From Magnolia sinica (Eukaryota > Streptophyta > Magnoliopsida > Magnoliales > Magnoliaceae), in NCBI RefSeq assembly GCF_029962835.1, contig NC_080588.1, forward strand, positions 30,179,501-30,243,500: 64,000 nucleotides of DNA, written 5' to 3'. Shown here in pieces: positions 31,698 to 44,598 of this stretch; positions within the stretch are counted from its first letter, which is position 1, and every line of letters starts with the position of its first letter. A program made the translations under genes and the position numbers. The notes under the pieces are model-generated. The model saw only the letters and a program-made list of their open reading frames with translations, had not been told where the DNA came from and made no database searches.

Positions 31698-34600
31698 TGT
31701 AACACCCCGTACTTTTTAGTACTCAGGTGCTACCATAAAGACCTGAATCAGCTTTCACATGTGTGAGAACACACGTGACTCACCTTATACATCATCATCC
31801 AATGGCCCTCAATTCAACCATCTCGACCACCTAGTACAACCCCCATTCCTATGTTAAGTCATACAACCGTTGAATTCTCAAAGACAAACAATCCTCTCAT
31901 CACGAAAAGGGTGTTCATCTATAGGAACCCACTATCTCAATGGTGATTAAAGTCTAAAACCTGTCTTATTAAAAAGATCGAAGTATGCGTTATCAATCTT
32001 GGGTCTTAGATTACCAGATCCACCATTGGTTGGATCCATAACGTCCAACTTAAAAGCCCTCCACCTGATTATTACACTTAGACCATCGGGCCACTAACCG
32101 TACTACGAATCTTCATTTAAACAAATCATAGGACCCTTAGGAACATTGGATGTTAGATCTGAAGACTATCTAACCATTGGATTAGTGGGAATCATTAGTT
32201 GTCCGTGAGATCATGAGCATGACCCACCTAGACTTGAATTTGCCCCATCTTTGGTCAAGGGCTATGATAGGGCCCACCAAGTGGAATGGGTGGAGTTGAT
32301 TTATCACAAACATCATGGTGGCCCCACCTCAAGCGTGCGTGCACAGAAAGGATGTGCACCCGCTGTGCACCAATCCAAAGAAAACCGGTCAAAGCGTGTT
32401 GACCGAAAATTTCTATAAACAGAGAGATTTCCCTCTCTCTCTCTTTTGCAAATAGCGGACGGACGTACGTCTGTGTTTGTGATCAATGGCCCACCTACAC
32501 TATTCATCTGGACAATCCAAACCGTCCACCTTGTGCGCAGTGAGGTCCTGACCAAAACCCAACTTCTCCCACACACGGAAACTCGTGCGCATGCACACGG
32601 TTCTTGACAAAAGTAGGCCTTACAAACACATCACTTTCCAAAAACAGAAATTGCCTTGGTGCTACCAGCTTGGCGATCCGCGTGAGAAGTCTTTAGTAGA
32701 TCCTAGCCGTCCATGTGAGAGGATCTCCTCCGTCCGATGCAAGTGGTTTAGGGCTCTCTCCCATAGCCAAGAGAAAACCGGTCGGCTTTACAAATACCGG
32801 CTGTATTTCAAGAAGGTTTTATCAAATCTAATCCTGACCTCTTGGATTTAATCCAACGGTCTAGGAAAGCCGGGTTTTCCCATAAAAAGTGAGAGAAAAC
32901 GACTCTCCACCAGCCTCTCTCAAAAATCCTAGAACCAGCCGCCGTCTTCTCCATCCGAACCCACTGACCAAACGCCTCTAGAGCTTCGATCTCGAGCTTC
33001 CATGAGCTCTTATAGGCGTATACAAACAGTCCAGAGGTAGTGTAATCGAGAAAGACCCATTGGTTGGTAATCCGCCATTAGAGCTCCATTGTCTTCCCTA
33101 TTAAAATGCAGCAAACGTGCGGCCTCTATTGACCTCTGTTCATCGATCCATTTTCGTCAGTAAGAGAAGAGATATGAGATTGACCTAGTTAATAAAGGGA
33201 AAGATGGAGGTCTGGTGAAGTCGTGTGCATGTCCTCCTCTCCAGCAACATAAGCCGAGTTCAGACAGACTCGAACGAGTTCTGACTCGTTCGGTCAGACT
33301 CGGTTCCGTTCTGAGTGCAGCTGGGTTCGAGCAGTTCCAGTGCACGGGTGTGGCTGTGGCTCGTCGCCTTCTCCTCGGTCCTATTTTTTCTAGCCGTGCA
33401 TGAGGAGGCCCACCTGAGTTTCTGCTCAGGCCCACCTAACGTTGAAGGACCCACCTCGTGGATGGGGTGGATCTGATGTACATATGTGGCCCACCTGATT
33501 TTTAACGTCCACATGTATGTTTGATTAAATGGATGGCTGTCCATTGTTTTGAATGGCGTGGCCAATGTCTGGACAGGCTTGACTCTTGTATCATGTGCTT
33601 TACATGCTGGGACCAACCTGTTGGGCCGTTAGTGGGACTACAGCTGGTCCCTGCATGGGCTTCAATCAAGGGCTGAAATCAGCCATTTCTTGGGCTGAAA
33701 AAAGCCCTCCATAGGACCCTCAATCAGGCCCAAAAATTGCCTGCAATTGGGCCATGTGGGGAGCTAGAAACAGCTACACCTATGGCCTCTATATGGACCC
33801 TTGGAATGGGCCACAAACGGCCTGAGATCAGGTCATGATCTGAGTCATGAGCTGGCCAAAAATAAGACCTTACATCGGGCCCAGAAGTGGGTTGAAATCA
33901 TCCCAAAGACAACCCACATTCTGGGGTGGAGAAATCCAGTAGGTTGGGCTAAAATCACCATCCAGTTGGGCCTCACTACAAGCCCCAGTGGGCTTAGGGT
34001 AGTTAGGTGGGCCGCATGGTATCACCTGATGGGCCTCACCATGAAATGTAGTGGGCCTCACCATAAGGTGCAGTGGGCCGGTCCCACTTGGGTTTAAATT
34101 GGACCCAATAACTAGGCTGCCCTTTTATGGTAAAAATCTGGTGGGCCCAGTCACTTTAAAATAAGCCCAAGATACCTAACTTTGGGAACTCGTCTTATGC
34201 AAACTGATCTCTCTAGGAAACTGCTTGCGTAACTTGAGCCCACTATCTACGTGCAAGAATCAGATCAAGGGCCATACTACGACCCCTCTGGTGATGATTC
34301 TTCCCCTTGAGCTTTTCATTTTCCCATTAGCTTAAGTTATAGTTTTATTTTAATTTATAAATGATATCTCCATTCTATAACCACATGTGTTAATTGTTGG
34401 AATTGAATTGCTACATTACATGCTTAGTGTTTATCTTGCATATTTATTCATGCTTGTAGATTATTTATGGATCGCTTATGGAACTTAAACTGGTACATCA
34501 GTGGGAAAGCCCCACTTATATGTATACACCCATACTTGGAATGTAACCCACTGGTTGTGATTGTAATGGACCTTCGGCTTAGTGGTTATTAAATGGTGGT

Positions 34601-35026
34601 TTAAATTGACCATTAATGTCGGTCTACCATCTAAGGTTGATATGTCCAATGGTTTTCAAGAATGGTCTTTTATTGCATGGTTTTGATACTCGCCCTATGT
34701 GGCCTATTTTGATAATTGCCCTATGTGGCTTGTTTTGATATCGCCCTATATGGCTTTGTTCTGGTATTTTCCCTATATGGGTTCGATGTTTTATACTGTG
34801 CAACCATGTGATGGTAAGCCCTATATATTGTAATGTGATTGGCCACTAGTCGACGGGGTTCCCTTAAACATCCTAAGATGGTAGCCTCATGAGCCAAGGA
34901 TGGTGGTATGGGACCTATGCCCGAGCTGTCGGCCTACGATGGTGATAAGCCCTCATAGTGACTTTGAGCTTAATTAAATTGGCTAGTTGTAATTGGACTA
35001 ATAACGGGTTAGCTAATCATGCATAC

Positions 35027-35029
35027 ATG
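35027..35029 (+). other. Paralogous empty site of the CACTA insertion
   Basis: The sequence GCATACATGGCAAAGACCAG crosses the point where the other LTR carries the 28.4 kb CACTA element. Only one ATG is present here, against one on each side of the element there. Confidence 0.93.
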
Positions 35030-35084
35030 GCAAAGACCAGAATCTATTGCTATTGTACGTGATGTACGTATTTGCCTGACTGGA

Positions 35085-35290
35085 TGTTTTTCCCAGGGCA
35101 CATACCGTCTGGATGTTTTTCCCGGGTCGATGATTGCATGGGTGACGAGCCCAATGTCCATTTGGATGTTTTACCTATGACAATGATTACATGGGCGAGG
35201 AGCCCAATGTCCGTTTGGATGTTTTACCCGGGGCAATGATTGCATGGGTGACGATCTCACTATCCGCACAAATGTGCATCCCCGGGGCAA
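35085..35290 (+). repeat. 52-53 bp tandem repeat in the 3' LTR
   Basis: Same array as at 28955-29175. Confidence 0.85.
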
Positions 35291-35845
35291 TGATTATATT
35301 CACGCATTCATGTATCTAAGAAGACTTGCATCATGTATTGTTCTGTATGCTTTGTTTTATAACTATGCTTATCTAATGCGGCGGTGTGTAATCTTTAGGG
35401 GAATTCACACTGAGTTGGCCACTCATCCATCAAATATACAAATATACAGGTAATACCAGTAGTACAGGTGGCTTAAGTGATATGCAGGTTTAGATTGACG
35501 AGAAGCCGTTATGATGGTCAAGGATGCGTGGTTGTACTTGTCAAGGAAGTTATGCGATCTTGCGGCTTTCGTTTATATATTTTCTTTTATATTTCTCATG
35601 TATGTAAATCTTGTAATTGTTAACGTTGAGACATTAGTTTGTATAAGTCATTATGGGCAACCTCTTATATATTCTAAATATAATTGAAAATCTTCTTTTA
35701 TGCTTACTTGTTCATTCTATGCTCATCTGCTTACTCTGACTGTTGAAAAAAAAATATACTCGAATTTAACCATCTTTTAAGGTTAACACTCGAGTTTTTG
35801 GGAAACAAGTCATATACACGGGTCATGAAAAGTCGGGGCGTTACA

Positions 35846-36044
35846 TTGTTGATTTTGTCTAGGTTATGCTATGGTTATGTTTCTTAAAGAAAAAGTTTAT
35901 ATTGAAAATCCTCCTTGTAGATCCCAAGATCGGAATATGGCATATGGGTGTCGGGAGCAGAAAATGGGATACTACAGAGGCTTTCGGCGTCGGATTTGGC
36001 GATCGGGAATTTTGTGAGCCCGGTTTCCGAGTTTGGAGCGTGAC
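35846..36044 (+). mobile_element. Tail of an older gypsy LTR, cut by the LARD-like element
   Basis: Ends with TTTGGAGCGTGACA, a gypsy-type LTR end, and the next base resumes copia reverse-transcriptase sequence. The rest of this LTR should lie left of the window beyond the LARD-like element. Confidence 0.65.
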
Positions 36045-37207
36045 AATTTTCAAATGGTTAAACTTGTTTAATATTTTCTTAAAGTAATGAGAATGACACA
36101 GTGCATAACCATCACTATGTTTTTTTAACTTTGATACCTTGTATAGTATCCACCTGTCCAAGATCCTTCATTTTAAAAATGGAAGAGAGAAACCTCTTCA
36201 TTTCAGTTACATATTTCATTGTATTACTAATAATTAGTATCTCATCAACATATAGACATATAATAATGATGCAATCAACACACACTTTAAAGTAAATGCA
36301 CTTATTAGCTATTTTATGCATGAAACCACAACATAACACATTTGAATCAAAATATTCATGCCACCACTTAGGTGCTTGTTTTAATCCATATAATAATTTA
36401 ATGAGCCTGCAAACTTTATTTTCATTTTATGACAAAACAAACCATTCTGATTACTCCATACATACTTTCTCATTGAGATCACCATTCAATAATGATATAT
36501 TTACATCCATTTAGTGGATGTGAATATGATGTATGGATGTCAATGCAAATAAAATCTCAATCAATGTTATTATAGCCACATGTGAATATGTGTCAAAGTA
36601 ATCAATTAATTCTTTCTGACAAAATCCATTTGCTACCAGTTAAGCTTTGAAGGTCTGATTAGTACAATCAGTGTTGCATTTCCTCCTGAATATCCACTTA
36701 CACCCTATAGGTTTGGAACCATGAGGTAGATTTATCAATTTACATGTTTGGTTTAACAGAATTGAGTCTATTTCATCATTAATGGTCTCCTTTCAAAAAG
36801 TAAAGTCACTTGAAAACATGCCTCGTTAAAGGTTTTATGGTCATCTTTTACAGTCAAAACTACATGTATCTTCCTAATAACTTCTTTTCTATTACCCTCA
36901 ACAAGATGAAAATAGATACGCCGAGAGTTTATATGATTAGGATCAAGACTCTTATCTATCCTTGTCATATGACTGATGCGAGGTTCATTAGGATTTTCAA
37001 CCTCTTGTTGAGTTTCCTCTATAGGACCACTACTAGGAGTTTGGATCTCAGTATCATTTATCTCCACAGATAGCATGTTCTCAAATAAATTTACATATCT
37101 AGATTCTATGATCACATTAAATTTTAAGTCCAATAACCTATAGGCTTTACTATTTTGTGCATAACCCGCAAAGGCACATTTAACAACCCCAGTCCCAACT
37201 TGGTTCT
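36045..37207 (-). pseudogene. Ty1/copia pol fragment: integrase C-terminus and reverse transcriptase, decayed
   Basis: On the minus strand, from 37207 leftwards: a VVKCAFAGYAQNSKAYRLLD segment (integrase C-terminal conserved region), an ESRYVNLFENML segment, a linker, and reverse transcriptase. The latter includes a TYSHVAIITLIEILFAL region, a MDVNISLLNGDL segment, an LLYGLKQAPKWWHE segment and IICLYVDEILIISNT (catalytic YVDD motif, here YVDE). It ends at a GYALCHSHYFKKILNKFNHL segment where the gypsy LTR cuts in. Stops and frame changes occur throughout. The final catalytic Asp replaced by Glu supports loss of function. The upstream part of the same element is at 44599 and beyond. Confidence 0.9.
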
Positions 37208-38370
37208 ACACTGATTTATGCACCTTGTTTGCCAATCATATATGAGTTTGTGTTTCATATAGTCGGTTGAGAGCTTGGAAGCTAAAGACCCAAGACATAA
37301 TTGGATGTGAAGTATCAAGGATTAAAGAATAGGTAAATGAGGTGCCTTGTTGACCCTAATCCTTGACCTGAAACAACCTTAAACATTTAGATAATCCTTT
37401 TCTTAATAGGAAAATGTTGTGTGATCATCCATCCCTTAACATTAGGAGCATAATGGGAACATGATAAGTAAGATATAAGAGGTCCTGAGCTATCAGAAAA
37501 CATATTGCCCAAACCAACAGACTCAAGGGTGTGCTCGAGCAAAGTTCGATCGATCGAGTCCATTGACCAAATATGGAAAAAAAAACATCCATCAAGTATC
37601 TACCTTAAAAATGGATTTAGTTCGAGCACTCGAAGCACCAACTCGCTTGCTCAATGAATCCTCGATTCCTTTCGAGCGATCGAGCTTGATCGATCGAATA
37701 TGGCCAAAATAGTCTAACGAGTTCACTGGACCACTTTTGACCTAATTCGATCGATCGAGCGCCTAGCTTGATCGCTTGAGCCTAGCTGTTGGAGATCCAT
37801 TGGAGCCTTTTTTATAAATATTGTATTCGGATCTTTGGGCAATGAGAGGGATTTTTTGTTCAAATATAGGTTAGGTATTTTTTCACTCATACCATACATC
37901 TTAGACCAGTATCCAAAGAGTTTCATACCTATCTTCTTGTGATCATTCACTCTAATGAGCATTCCATGCTTCTATTCGAATATGTGGATGACCTCTCACC
38001 TTTTTAGAGATTAGACACTATGCCTATAGTCAAATTTTTGTCTAAACTCTCTAAAAAACCATTCTAGGTGAATCTCCTAGGATTACAACATTTACATGAG
38101 TTGTACGAGATTTACCAATTCTCCCTTGCATTGGTCACCTCATTGGCATTTCATATTTCATATGCAAGGCAAACAACCATATGAGTTGAAGTATTGGCAA
38201 CGCATCCATATCATGGTTAGGAGAGAAAAATGGGAGTTGATTGAAGCACGGGAGAGCATCAATTAAGCAATCCGAGAAGGTGGTACAAAAGGGGCTCAAT
38301 CCGGTAAAAAGTTGTCAACTTGTAAGCGTCCACACACTTCATCCTTGTGTAAGATTGAGCGTAGACTTTG

Positions 38371-40513
38371 TGTAACATCTCGAAAAAATTCGTATAAAGA
38401 CTCGAGTATCACCTCAGACAGAAATCACTAAGGACGGAATCATTTAGAATTTAGACAAAAATTTATTAAATGTTAAACTAAATAATCGGTGGAATTAGCT
38501 TGAACCACTTTCTATACAAACTATAAGACCCAAAACCATTAGAATCACCAATTCAACATTACCTTAAGACCTAGGAGCAACCTCAAAGCCCAGTTGCTCT
38601 CAGGAACACATTGAAACTCCGTATCAGACCTAAACCGTGCGTCAAAAGTCCAATTACCGCGAAACTATACGGTTATGACCGCCTTACTGGGCTTGACAAC
38701 CATTCGGGAATCGAGTCCAAATAGTATCCAGAAACACACAACTTGAACCTGGAGCGAAGTATGTGAGAAACACGAATATCTTTAGAAAAAGAACTCAAAC
38801 TTAAGTGATTTGGGCCGTTCACTTGTAGGCTAAATTTAAAGTTTCAGACCGTCAGATTCTGACCTAACTACACCCTTGGATCAGAGAAATTTTCCTACAC
38901 ATATCAGTGTACTTATGGCCCTAATCGAGTGACGATGACCATTGAACTGAAACTGGTCCTTCACGATCAATCCACAAATTCGATCGGACCGAAATCTTAA
39001 CCTAACATAGATCCATTGTCAGGGAACTTCTCCATACCGTATGCAGGTAATGGACCTCTAAATGAGCCCTGTTAGCCCGAAATAGATGCCTTTTGGCTAT
39101 AACCTAAGTATCTCATAGCCCTGGGACTATTAACATCACTTTTGGGCCTATATAATGCCCTTAAACCACCCCATTTCAATTCCATACGATTTTCTCCAAA
39201 CCCTAGGAGAGAAAAGAGAGAAAAGGGGAGAAAGGAGTGGAGATCAAAGGGAGGTCCTTAGAGTTTGCTGCCGTGGTCCCTTTCCTATTATTCCACGTGT
39301 TGAATCGCTTCTACATCCAGTTACACCGTCGAATCCAACTTCGATTTGAGTAAAAAATTCTAACTCTAATCTTGTTTTAGGAATCCAAATAGAGGAATCA
39401 GTGAAATATCTAACCTATTTCATGATTTAGGTAGTTTTTGTGCTGTAGACGGTGACGTAGTGTACGAACCGAGTTCGTAACGAGCATACTGACAAAAGGT
39501 GTGGATTATAAATGTTTAAGTTATGGTTTTCAAGGCTTTCAATGTCAGAAATAATTTTTGTCTAACTTGATTGCTACCACGTGACCTTAGTTACAATGTA
39601 TTTGATGAATTATATATGTGTGTGAACTATGTAAATATAAAATATATTCTATGTGTTTGTTGAAATGTTTGAATGAATGTAAAATTCTGATTTGTATTTT
39701 ATATGATTTCTAATCTTGGATACCTGTATGTTATATACTTTCTAACAATTGTCGTGAAATGAATTGTTATAATTCATGTCATAATAAGTCCAGTTCATAT
39801 ACTTGAAATGTGTAGTCTAAGTGTTTGTAAAAATGCTTGAATGAGATTTTGTTGATGGATTGTACTTATTAAGCGTATTAAGACGGAATTCTTAGTTTCC
39901 TTAGTCATTTGAATAAGTTTTCTTCATGTATTGTAAATCATCATTATATGATTTATGTATAACGTGCCTATGTATGATAACATGTTAACATTTGCTTTGT
40001 AGTTCCACTGAATTAGCTACTCATTCCCACCTGGGATGGTGTTTTAAAACACCAACCATATTCTATTGTAGATGCAGGTGGTGACGATGTTTACGCTATT
40101 GATTTGAATTTCATGGATGAGGAGGAGGAATTCTCCTATGTTCAGCTATCAGGCGAGTCTATGTAGACCATGTACTGATCGACGGGATTACAGGGACTAT
40201 AAGGATTAGTTGTACATTTACATTTTCATATTTTGTAAATTCTGGATCAATACATGTATATATATTCAGCCTGGTAGCATACTCATACTCTGGAGATTGA
40301 GAAACACTTATATACTTTATATACCTATCTCAGTCTTCCACTTGCTTAACTTAATTATTTCTGGAGTATGATATGCTAATTTAGTGTAATCTCACTCATG
40401 TTTAATGCACTAATACGGATAACATTTAAACATCATTATCTATGTTGCATAAGTGATGCGTTGGAACTCGGAAGTTTAGCTTTGCTCGACCCCCCGATTT
40501 TCAGGGCATTACA
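38371..40513 (+). mobile_element. Solo gypsy-type LTR, 2143 bp
   Basis: Begins TGTAACATCTCG and ends CAGGGCATTACA, with the 5-bp target duplication CTTTG at 38366-38370 and 40514-40518. No interior and no second LTR: the product of LTR-LTR recombination. Short frames inside (39155-39349) are not genes. Confidence 0.93.
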
Positions 40514-40555
40514 CTTTGTAAGACAAACTCGCATAGGTTCATGTGTAGGACAATA

Positions 40556-42234
40556 TGTAACACCCCAAACTTTTCAATACCCGAGTATTGAAAGTTCTCG
40601 AGTGTTACCATGGAATTTAACTTATTATGTATGTATGTACGATACCAATCTAACTATCCTTACATCTATTCTCCAACACGAATATGACTGTTGGGAATAA
40701 TCTTCATTCATAGATCAAGCCATCTGACCATTGATTTTGAGATAAGATCATCATATACTCAAGTATTCTCACTTGTCCATCATAACTGACCGTTCAGGCA
40801 ACTATTCACCGCTAGGTAAAGATATCTAACCGTTCACTCTAAGTTTGAACCACCTGACTATAGTAAACTAGCTACTTAATCTCTACATCCGCTCGTACAC
40901 ATATCAAATTAAAATTCTGATCCGTTCATCTTGTTCACCACCCAGAAATATGCTTAACCCACCACCAAAACTACAATCGGAGAAACGTACACATGTGAAT
41001 GAGTCACTTGAATCTAACGATATAAATGTTTTACCTCTTGATCACTCCAAAAACCCACTTGTGTTTATCCATTTTCAAAACCGATCGTACTACCACCAAC
41101 ATACATGACTAGATTACTGATCGTCAAGTTTTCCTATTTTAAACATGTCATTTGGCCATCAAATGTGGTTTGATATATGTATATTTCCTAATTAATTTGG
41201 TGAATAACTCTTTATTCCTAATGATTTAGATATAAGTCATTTTGTAAGAATTACTTAGAAACGTGCCTATAACCATGTAGAACCATTAGATTTTCTAAAA
41301 CTCTCATATCAGCAATAATTACGAAAATGGCATTAACCTAAACCCCTAAATTCTAGATCACATGTTCTCACGATCCATTTGATGTAAAATTTTATATCAC
41401 GCTTATGTATTATAAATTAACCATACATGTCAAATTTTGGCCCTTAGATCTTTGTAACAGTGACCCAATTGACAAATCGTCCCCTTAACCGTTGATTTTG
41501 ATGTTCATCAAGTGAAAAAACCTTGTAAGTAGTCGTAGTAGGATATTTTCCTGCATATGAATGACTCGGATTGCCTATAATATGGACCAAGTGTGAAATA
41601 TGAAGACCCCACTTTGGTAGACTTTCCCTTATGCACTAAGTTATCCTTTCAAGACATATCAACTCATTATAAATCTGGATCTTCCGATTTAACCATTTTC
41701 TTCCATCCATCGCAATTCAAATTCGGACCACACTTTGGTCTTATATGACTACGAGGTTATACAAAATTTAGACCCCGATCTATGATGCTACACTATTGAA
41801 CGTTGAAGCCAATTCCTTCCTTTTGATGCAAAATGTGATATTTTAGATCTAGGCCTTTTCCACCATCGATCAACCACTAAATTTTGCCTAACCGTTTGCC
41901 TATCTTGATTACATATTTTTCTAAAAATTGGTCCCTAATCATTAAGTGTGGACCGTTAATTAAGATCAAGTTCATTTTGGCACCCGTTAGGAGAATTTTT
42001 AAGATTGACCAATCTAAATTTCAGATCACCAAGAAAATTATATACCCTGGCTCTATTCGATGACCCTAACATAATGGATGAATTAGATTTAAAGAAGGAT
42101 CATCAGAAAAGGGAAAATTGGAGAAACCCAATCCAAGTGTGATGTGAAGCACACCCCTCCCATACACCCACTCCCTTTTAAAAAGGGGGCATGCGTTCCC
42201 CTCTCCATGCACATGCCCACCTCTTAAACATCAA

Positions 42235-42275
<41 letters not shown>

Positions 42276-43930
42276 GCATAGACATCCATCATCCGTTTTC
42301 TTCTCTAAACATCTAGTATCTCTCTCTTGCTCAAGCGATGTCGTGATTCATGTAAAAAGTTTTCCTACATGGATATCTACTTAGGGTTTAGATCTAAGGA
42401 TAAGGTGAGGGATTCCTTTAAGCTTATATTAACTTGAGTTGATATGAATTATTTTGTTCCCTCACATGCTTTGAATCCTCCATGCAAATATTTAATTTAC
42501 CCCCATCAATTATTTATCCTTTGGGAATTATGGTTAAGGTGTGATGTTAATTATGCATGATCTTTCTGAATTTATATGAGGGATTCAAGCATACCTTATT
42601 TCAAGTTGATATGAATTATCTTACCTTTTACCTGTTCTCATGTTACTACGTTTCTCTCTATGCAAGTGTTTAATTTACTATCAACAATTATTTACCCTTT
42701 GGGATTATGGTGTGATGTTAATTACGAGTAATCTTCATTATTTTATATGGGGCGATGGATACAAGCCATACCCTTGCCTTTATCAATTTTGTTGAATTAA
42801 CCCTTACTACTCTCCTCTTTGTTGAGTTGGCCATTGTCGCTCTCCTCTTTGTTGAGTCAGTCATTACTACTCTCCTCTTTGTTGAGTAGGCCATTACCAC
42901 TCTCCTCTCTGTTGAGTTAGCCATTGCTACTCTCCTTCTTATTTTATTTTTCATGTGCTATTTAACTTTATGGCTTAGGCTTGTGCCTTGAAATTCTAAA
43001 ACTCCTATAATTTGAATTATCTCTCTATCTATACAAGTGATGTGTTAGAGGTATCACAACTAGTGATTCAAATATCTATCGTGGACGTAATGCATTGCGG
43101 GTAGTGGCCCTCTTGGCCGACACGTAATTTTGTGGGTTGGTTAGCGTGGTGCACAATCAATGTAAGTAAATTTTCATACATGTTACATCACTTTTCGAGA
43201 TTGGATGTCGCAAATAGTCGTGTTACGTAAATCCCCCAACCGCTTGTTGTGTCACTTTAAGACGTTCGCATAAATCCACATTAAGGTTGGACGCGCCGAC
43301 GAATCTCCTAGTTATGGGATGTGAGGTAAGTCGGGTTTTTTATGAATTATATTCCATATTGTGATGATCACTACATATGAGGAGTCGCATACCTTTGCTA
43401 GGCATACATTCATGTAGGTTGGTTATGCATACTAATACCACTCGTAGTGGTGGAGTATGAGACATATCAGAACCCTTACATTACTTTTATAAATCTTTTG
43501 AATTATTGTTAATCTTAAAAGATAACTATCACTATGAGTAGGGCATTGACCAACTCTAACCGTATAGATGATATAGGTGACGTACAACTTAAAGACCTAG
43601 ATGACCATCTCCTTATGGAAGATTATACTGAATGAATAAGAAGATAGTTTTATGATTTAATTTTATATTTTCGTTGCAAACTCGATAATTTAATAAGCTC
43701 TTATTGAAAGGGCATTTGATAATTTGTTGAAATCTTCTACTCTAATGAAATAATAAATACAGTTGATTTTATTCTCGTAAATGGTTACCTTCATGAATGT
43801 AATTGGATGTGACCTAAATGAAAGAAAAAAAAAGGTGCGATTTTTAAAGCATCTGATTCATTCAATTAGTAACACCTAGTTTTCTCGGGCACGAGTATAA
43901 ATTCTGGCCATGAAAATCTGGGGCGTTATA
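40556..43930 (+). mobile_element. Solo gypsy-type LTR, 3375 bp
   Basis: Begins TGTAACACCCCAAAC and ends CTGGGGCGTTATA (a decayed TTACA end). The target duplication CAATA is at 40551-40555 and 43931-43935. It contains a (GA)n run at 42237-42268 after an ACCCACTCCCTTTTAAAAAG promoter-like segment, and the 30-bp tandem repeat at 42780-42940. Confidence 0.92.
42780..42940. repeat. 30-bp tandem repeat, about 5 units
   Basis: The unit is CTCCTCTTTGTTGAGTTGGC followed by CATTRYYRCT. The minus-strand frame at 42718-42954 is only this repeat translated (KRRVVMA-type units). Confidence 0.88.
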
Positions 43931-43935
43931 CAATA

Positions 43936-44135
43936 TCACCATCGACATGGGTGAGTATGTGTGTAAGTCCTTTTGTAAGCCACCGACATAGGTGTGTACA
44001 TGAGCAAATCCTTAAGTAGGCCATCACCACGGGTATATACGTGGTAAGTCCTTGCGTAGGCCACTAACATGGGTGAGTACGTGGGTAAGTCCTTATGTAG
44101 GCCTTCGGCAAAAATGTATACTTGTAAAGATTAGA
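43936..44135. repeat. Tandem repeat of about 45 bp
   Basis: Roughly four diverged units with CACCGACATGGGTGAGTA and GTAAGTCCTTATGTAGGCC. No protein-coding content. Confidence 0.75.
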
Positions 44136-44598
44136 GGTGAACCTGATTTAAATCATTCGATAGTAAAAATCTGGTACACTGATGGGTTAAGTGTATCCGC
44201 CGAGAGTGAAGTATAGAAATCGAAGTACTATACATGCTTACGTTTGGGATTGTCATTTGAGCACTGGTTTAACTATGATCATATGATTGATTGATGAATT
44301 ATATGTATACATAACTATATAAATGTTAGGAGTTGATAGGTAACACATCCCACACACACATGTACACTATCATTTATAGACTAATTGCTTCATTATCATA
44401 TCATTTCTAATTTATGTGATTCGACCTTCTATTAGCTTTGAAGCCTTAGAGTTAATTGTTTTACTTAGTTTAATTTTAAATTAGTTTAAGTAAGAAAATG
44501 TATATTTAATTGGCAAAAATTTTATGACTTAGCCATCATTTGATAGCTCCGCTAGGCTTCTACATAAAGCCTGTGGCCCACCACCACATGCAATTTTA

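Larger units (their letters stand above)
31698..35845 (+). mobile_element. 3' LTR of LARD-like gypsy element, 4148 bp
   Basis: Starts TGTAACACCCCG and ends GGGGCGTTACA. The last 1.3 kb matches the 5' LTR pieces at 1-488 and 28904-29712. 31800-34300 has short non-protein frames only, with a TGGGCC-rich stretch at 33600-34150. The next five bases after the LTR (35846-35850) are TTGTT, so the matching target duplication should stand left of the window. Confidence 0.92.
37208..44598. mobile_element. 7.4 kb insertion in the copia element, itself holding two solo LTRs
   Basis: The copia integrase frame stops at 44604 and resumes at 37207 on the minus strand. The six bases GGTTCT stand at both junctions (37202-37207 and 44599-44604); counting them once restores the expected PMRTKLG reading. 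Without the two solo LTRs the insertion is about 1.9 kb and non-coding. Its ends are not a clear TG...CA, so its class is unresolved. 37540-37790 is rich in CGATCGATCGAG motifs of the kind seen in some plant copia LTRs. Confidence 0.78.

Noticed and set aside
32313..33616. Several overlapping ORFs of 60-118 codons on both strands
   Set aside because: They lie in the GC-richer U3 part of the LARD-like 3' LTR, have no recognisable content and contradict each other in strand.
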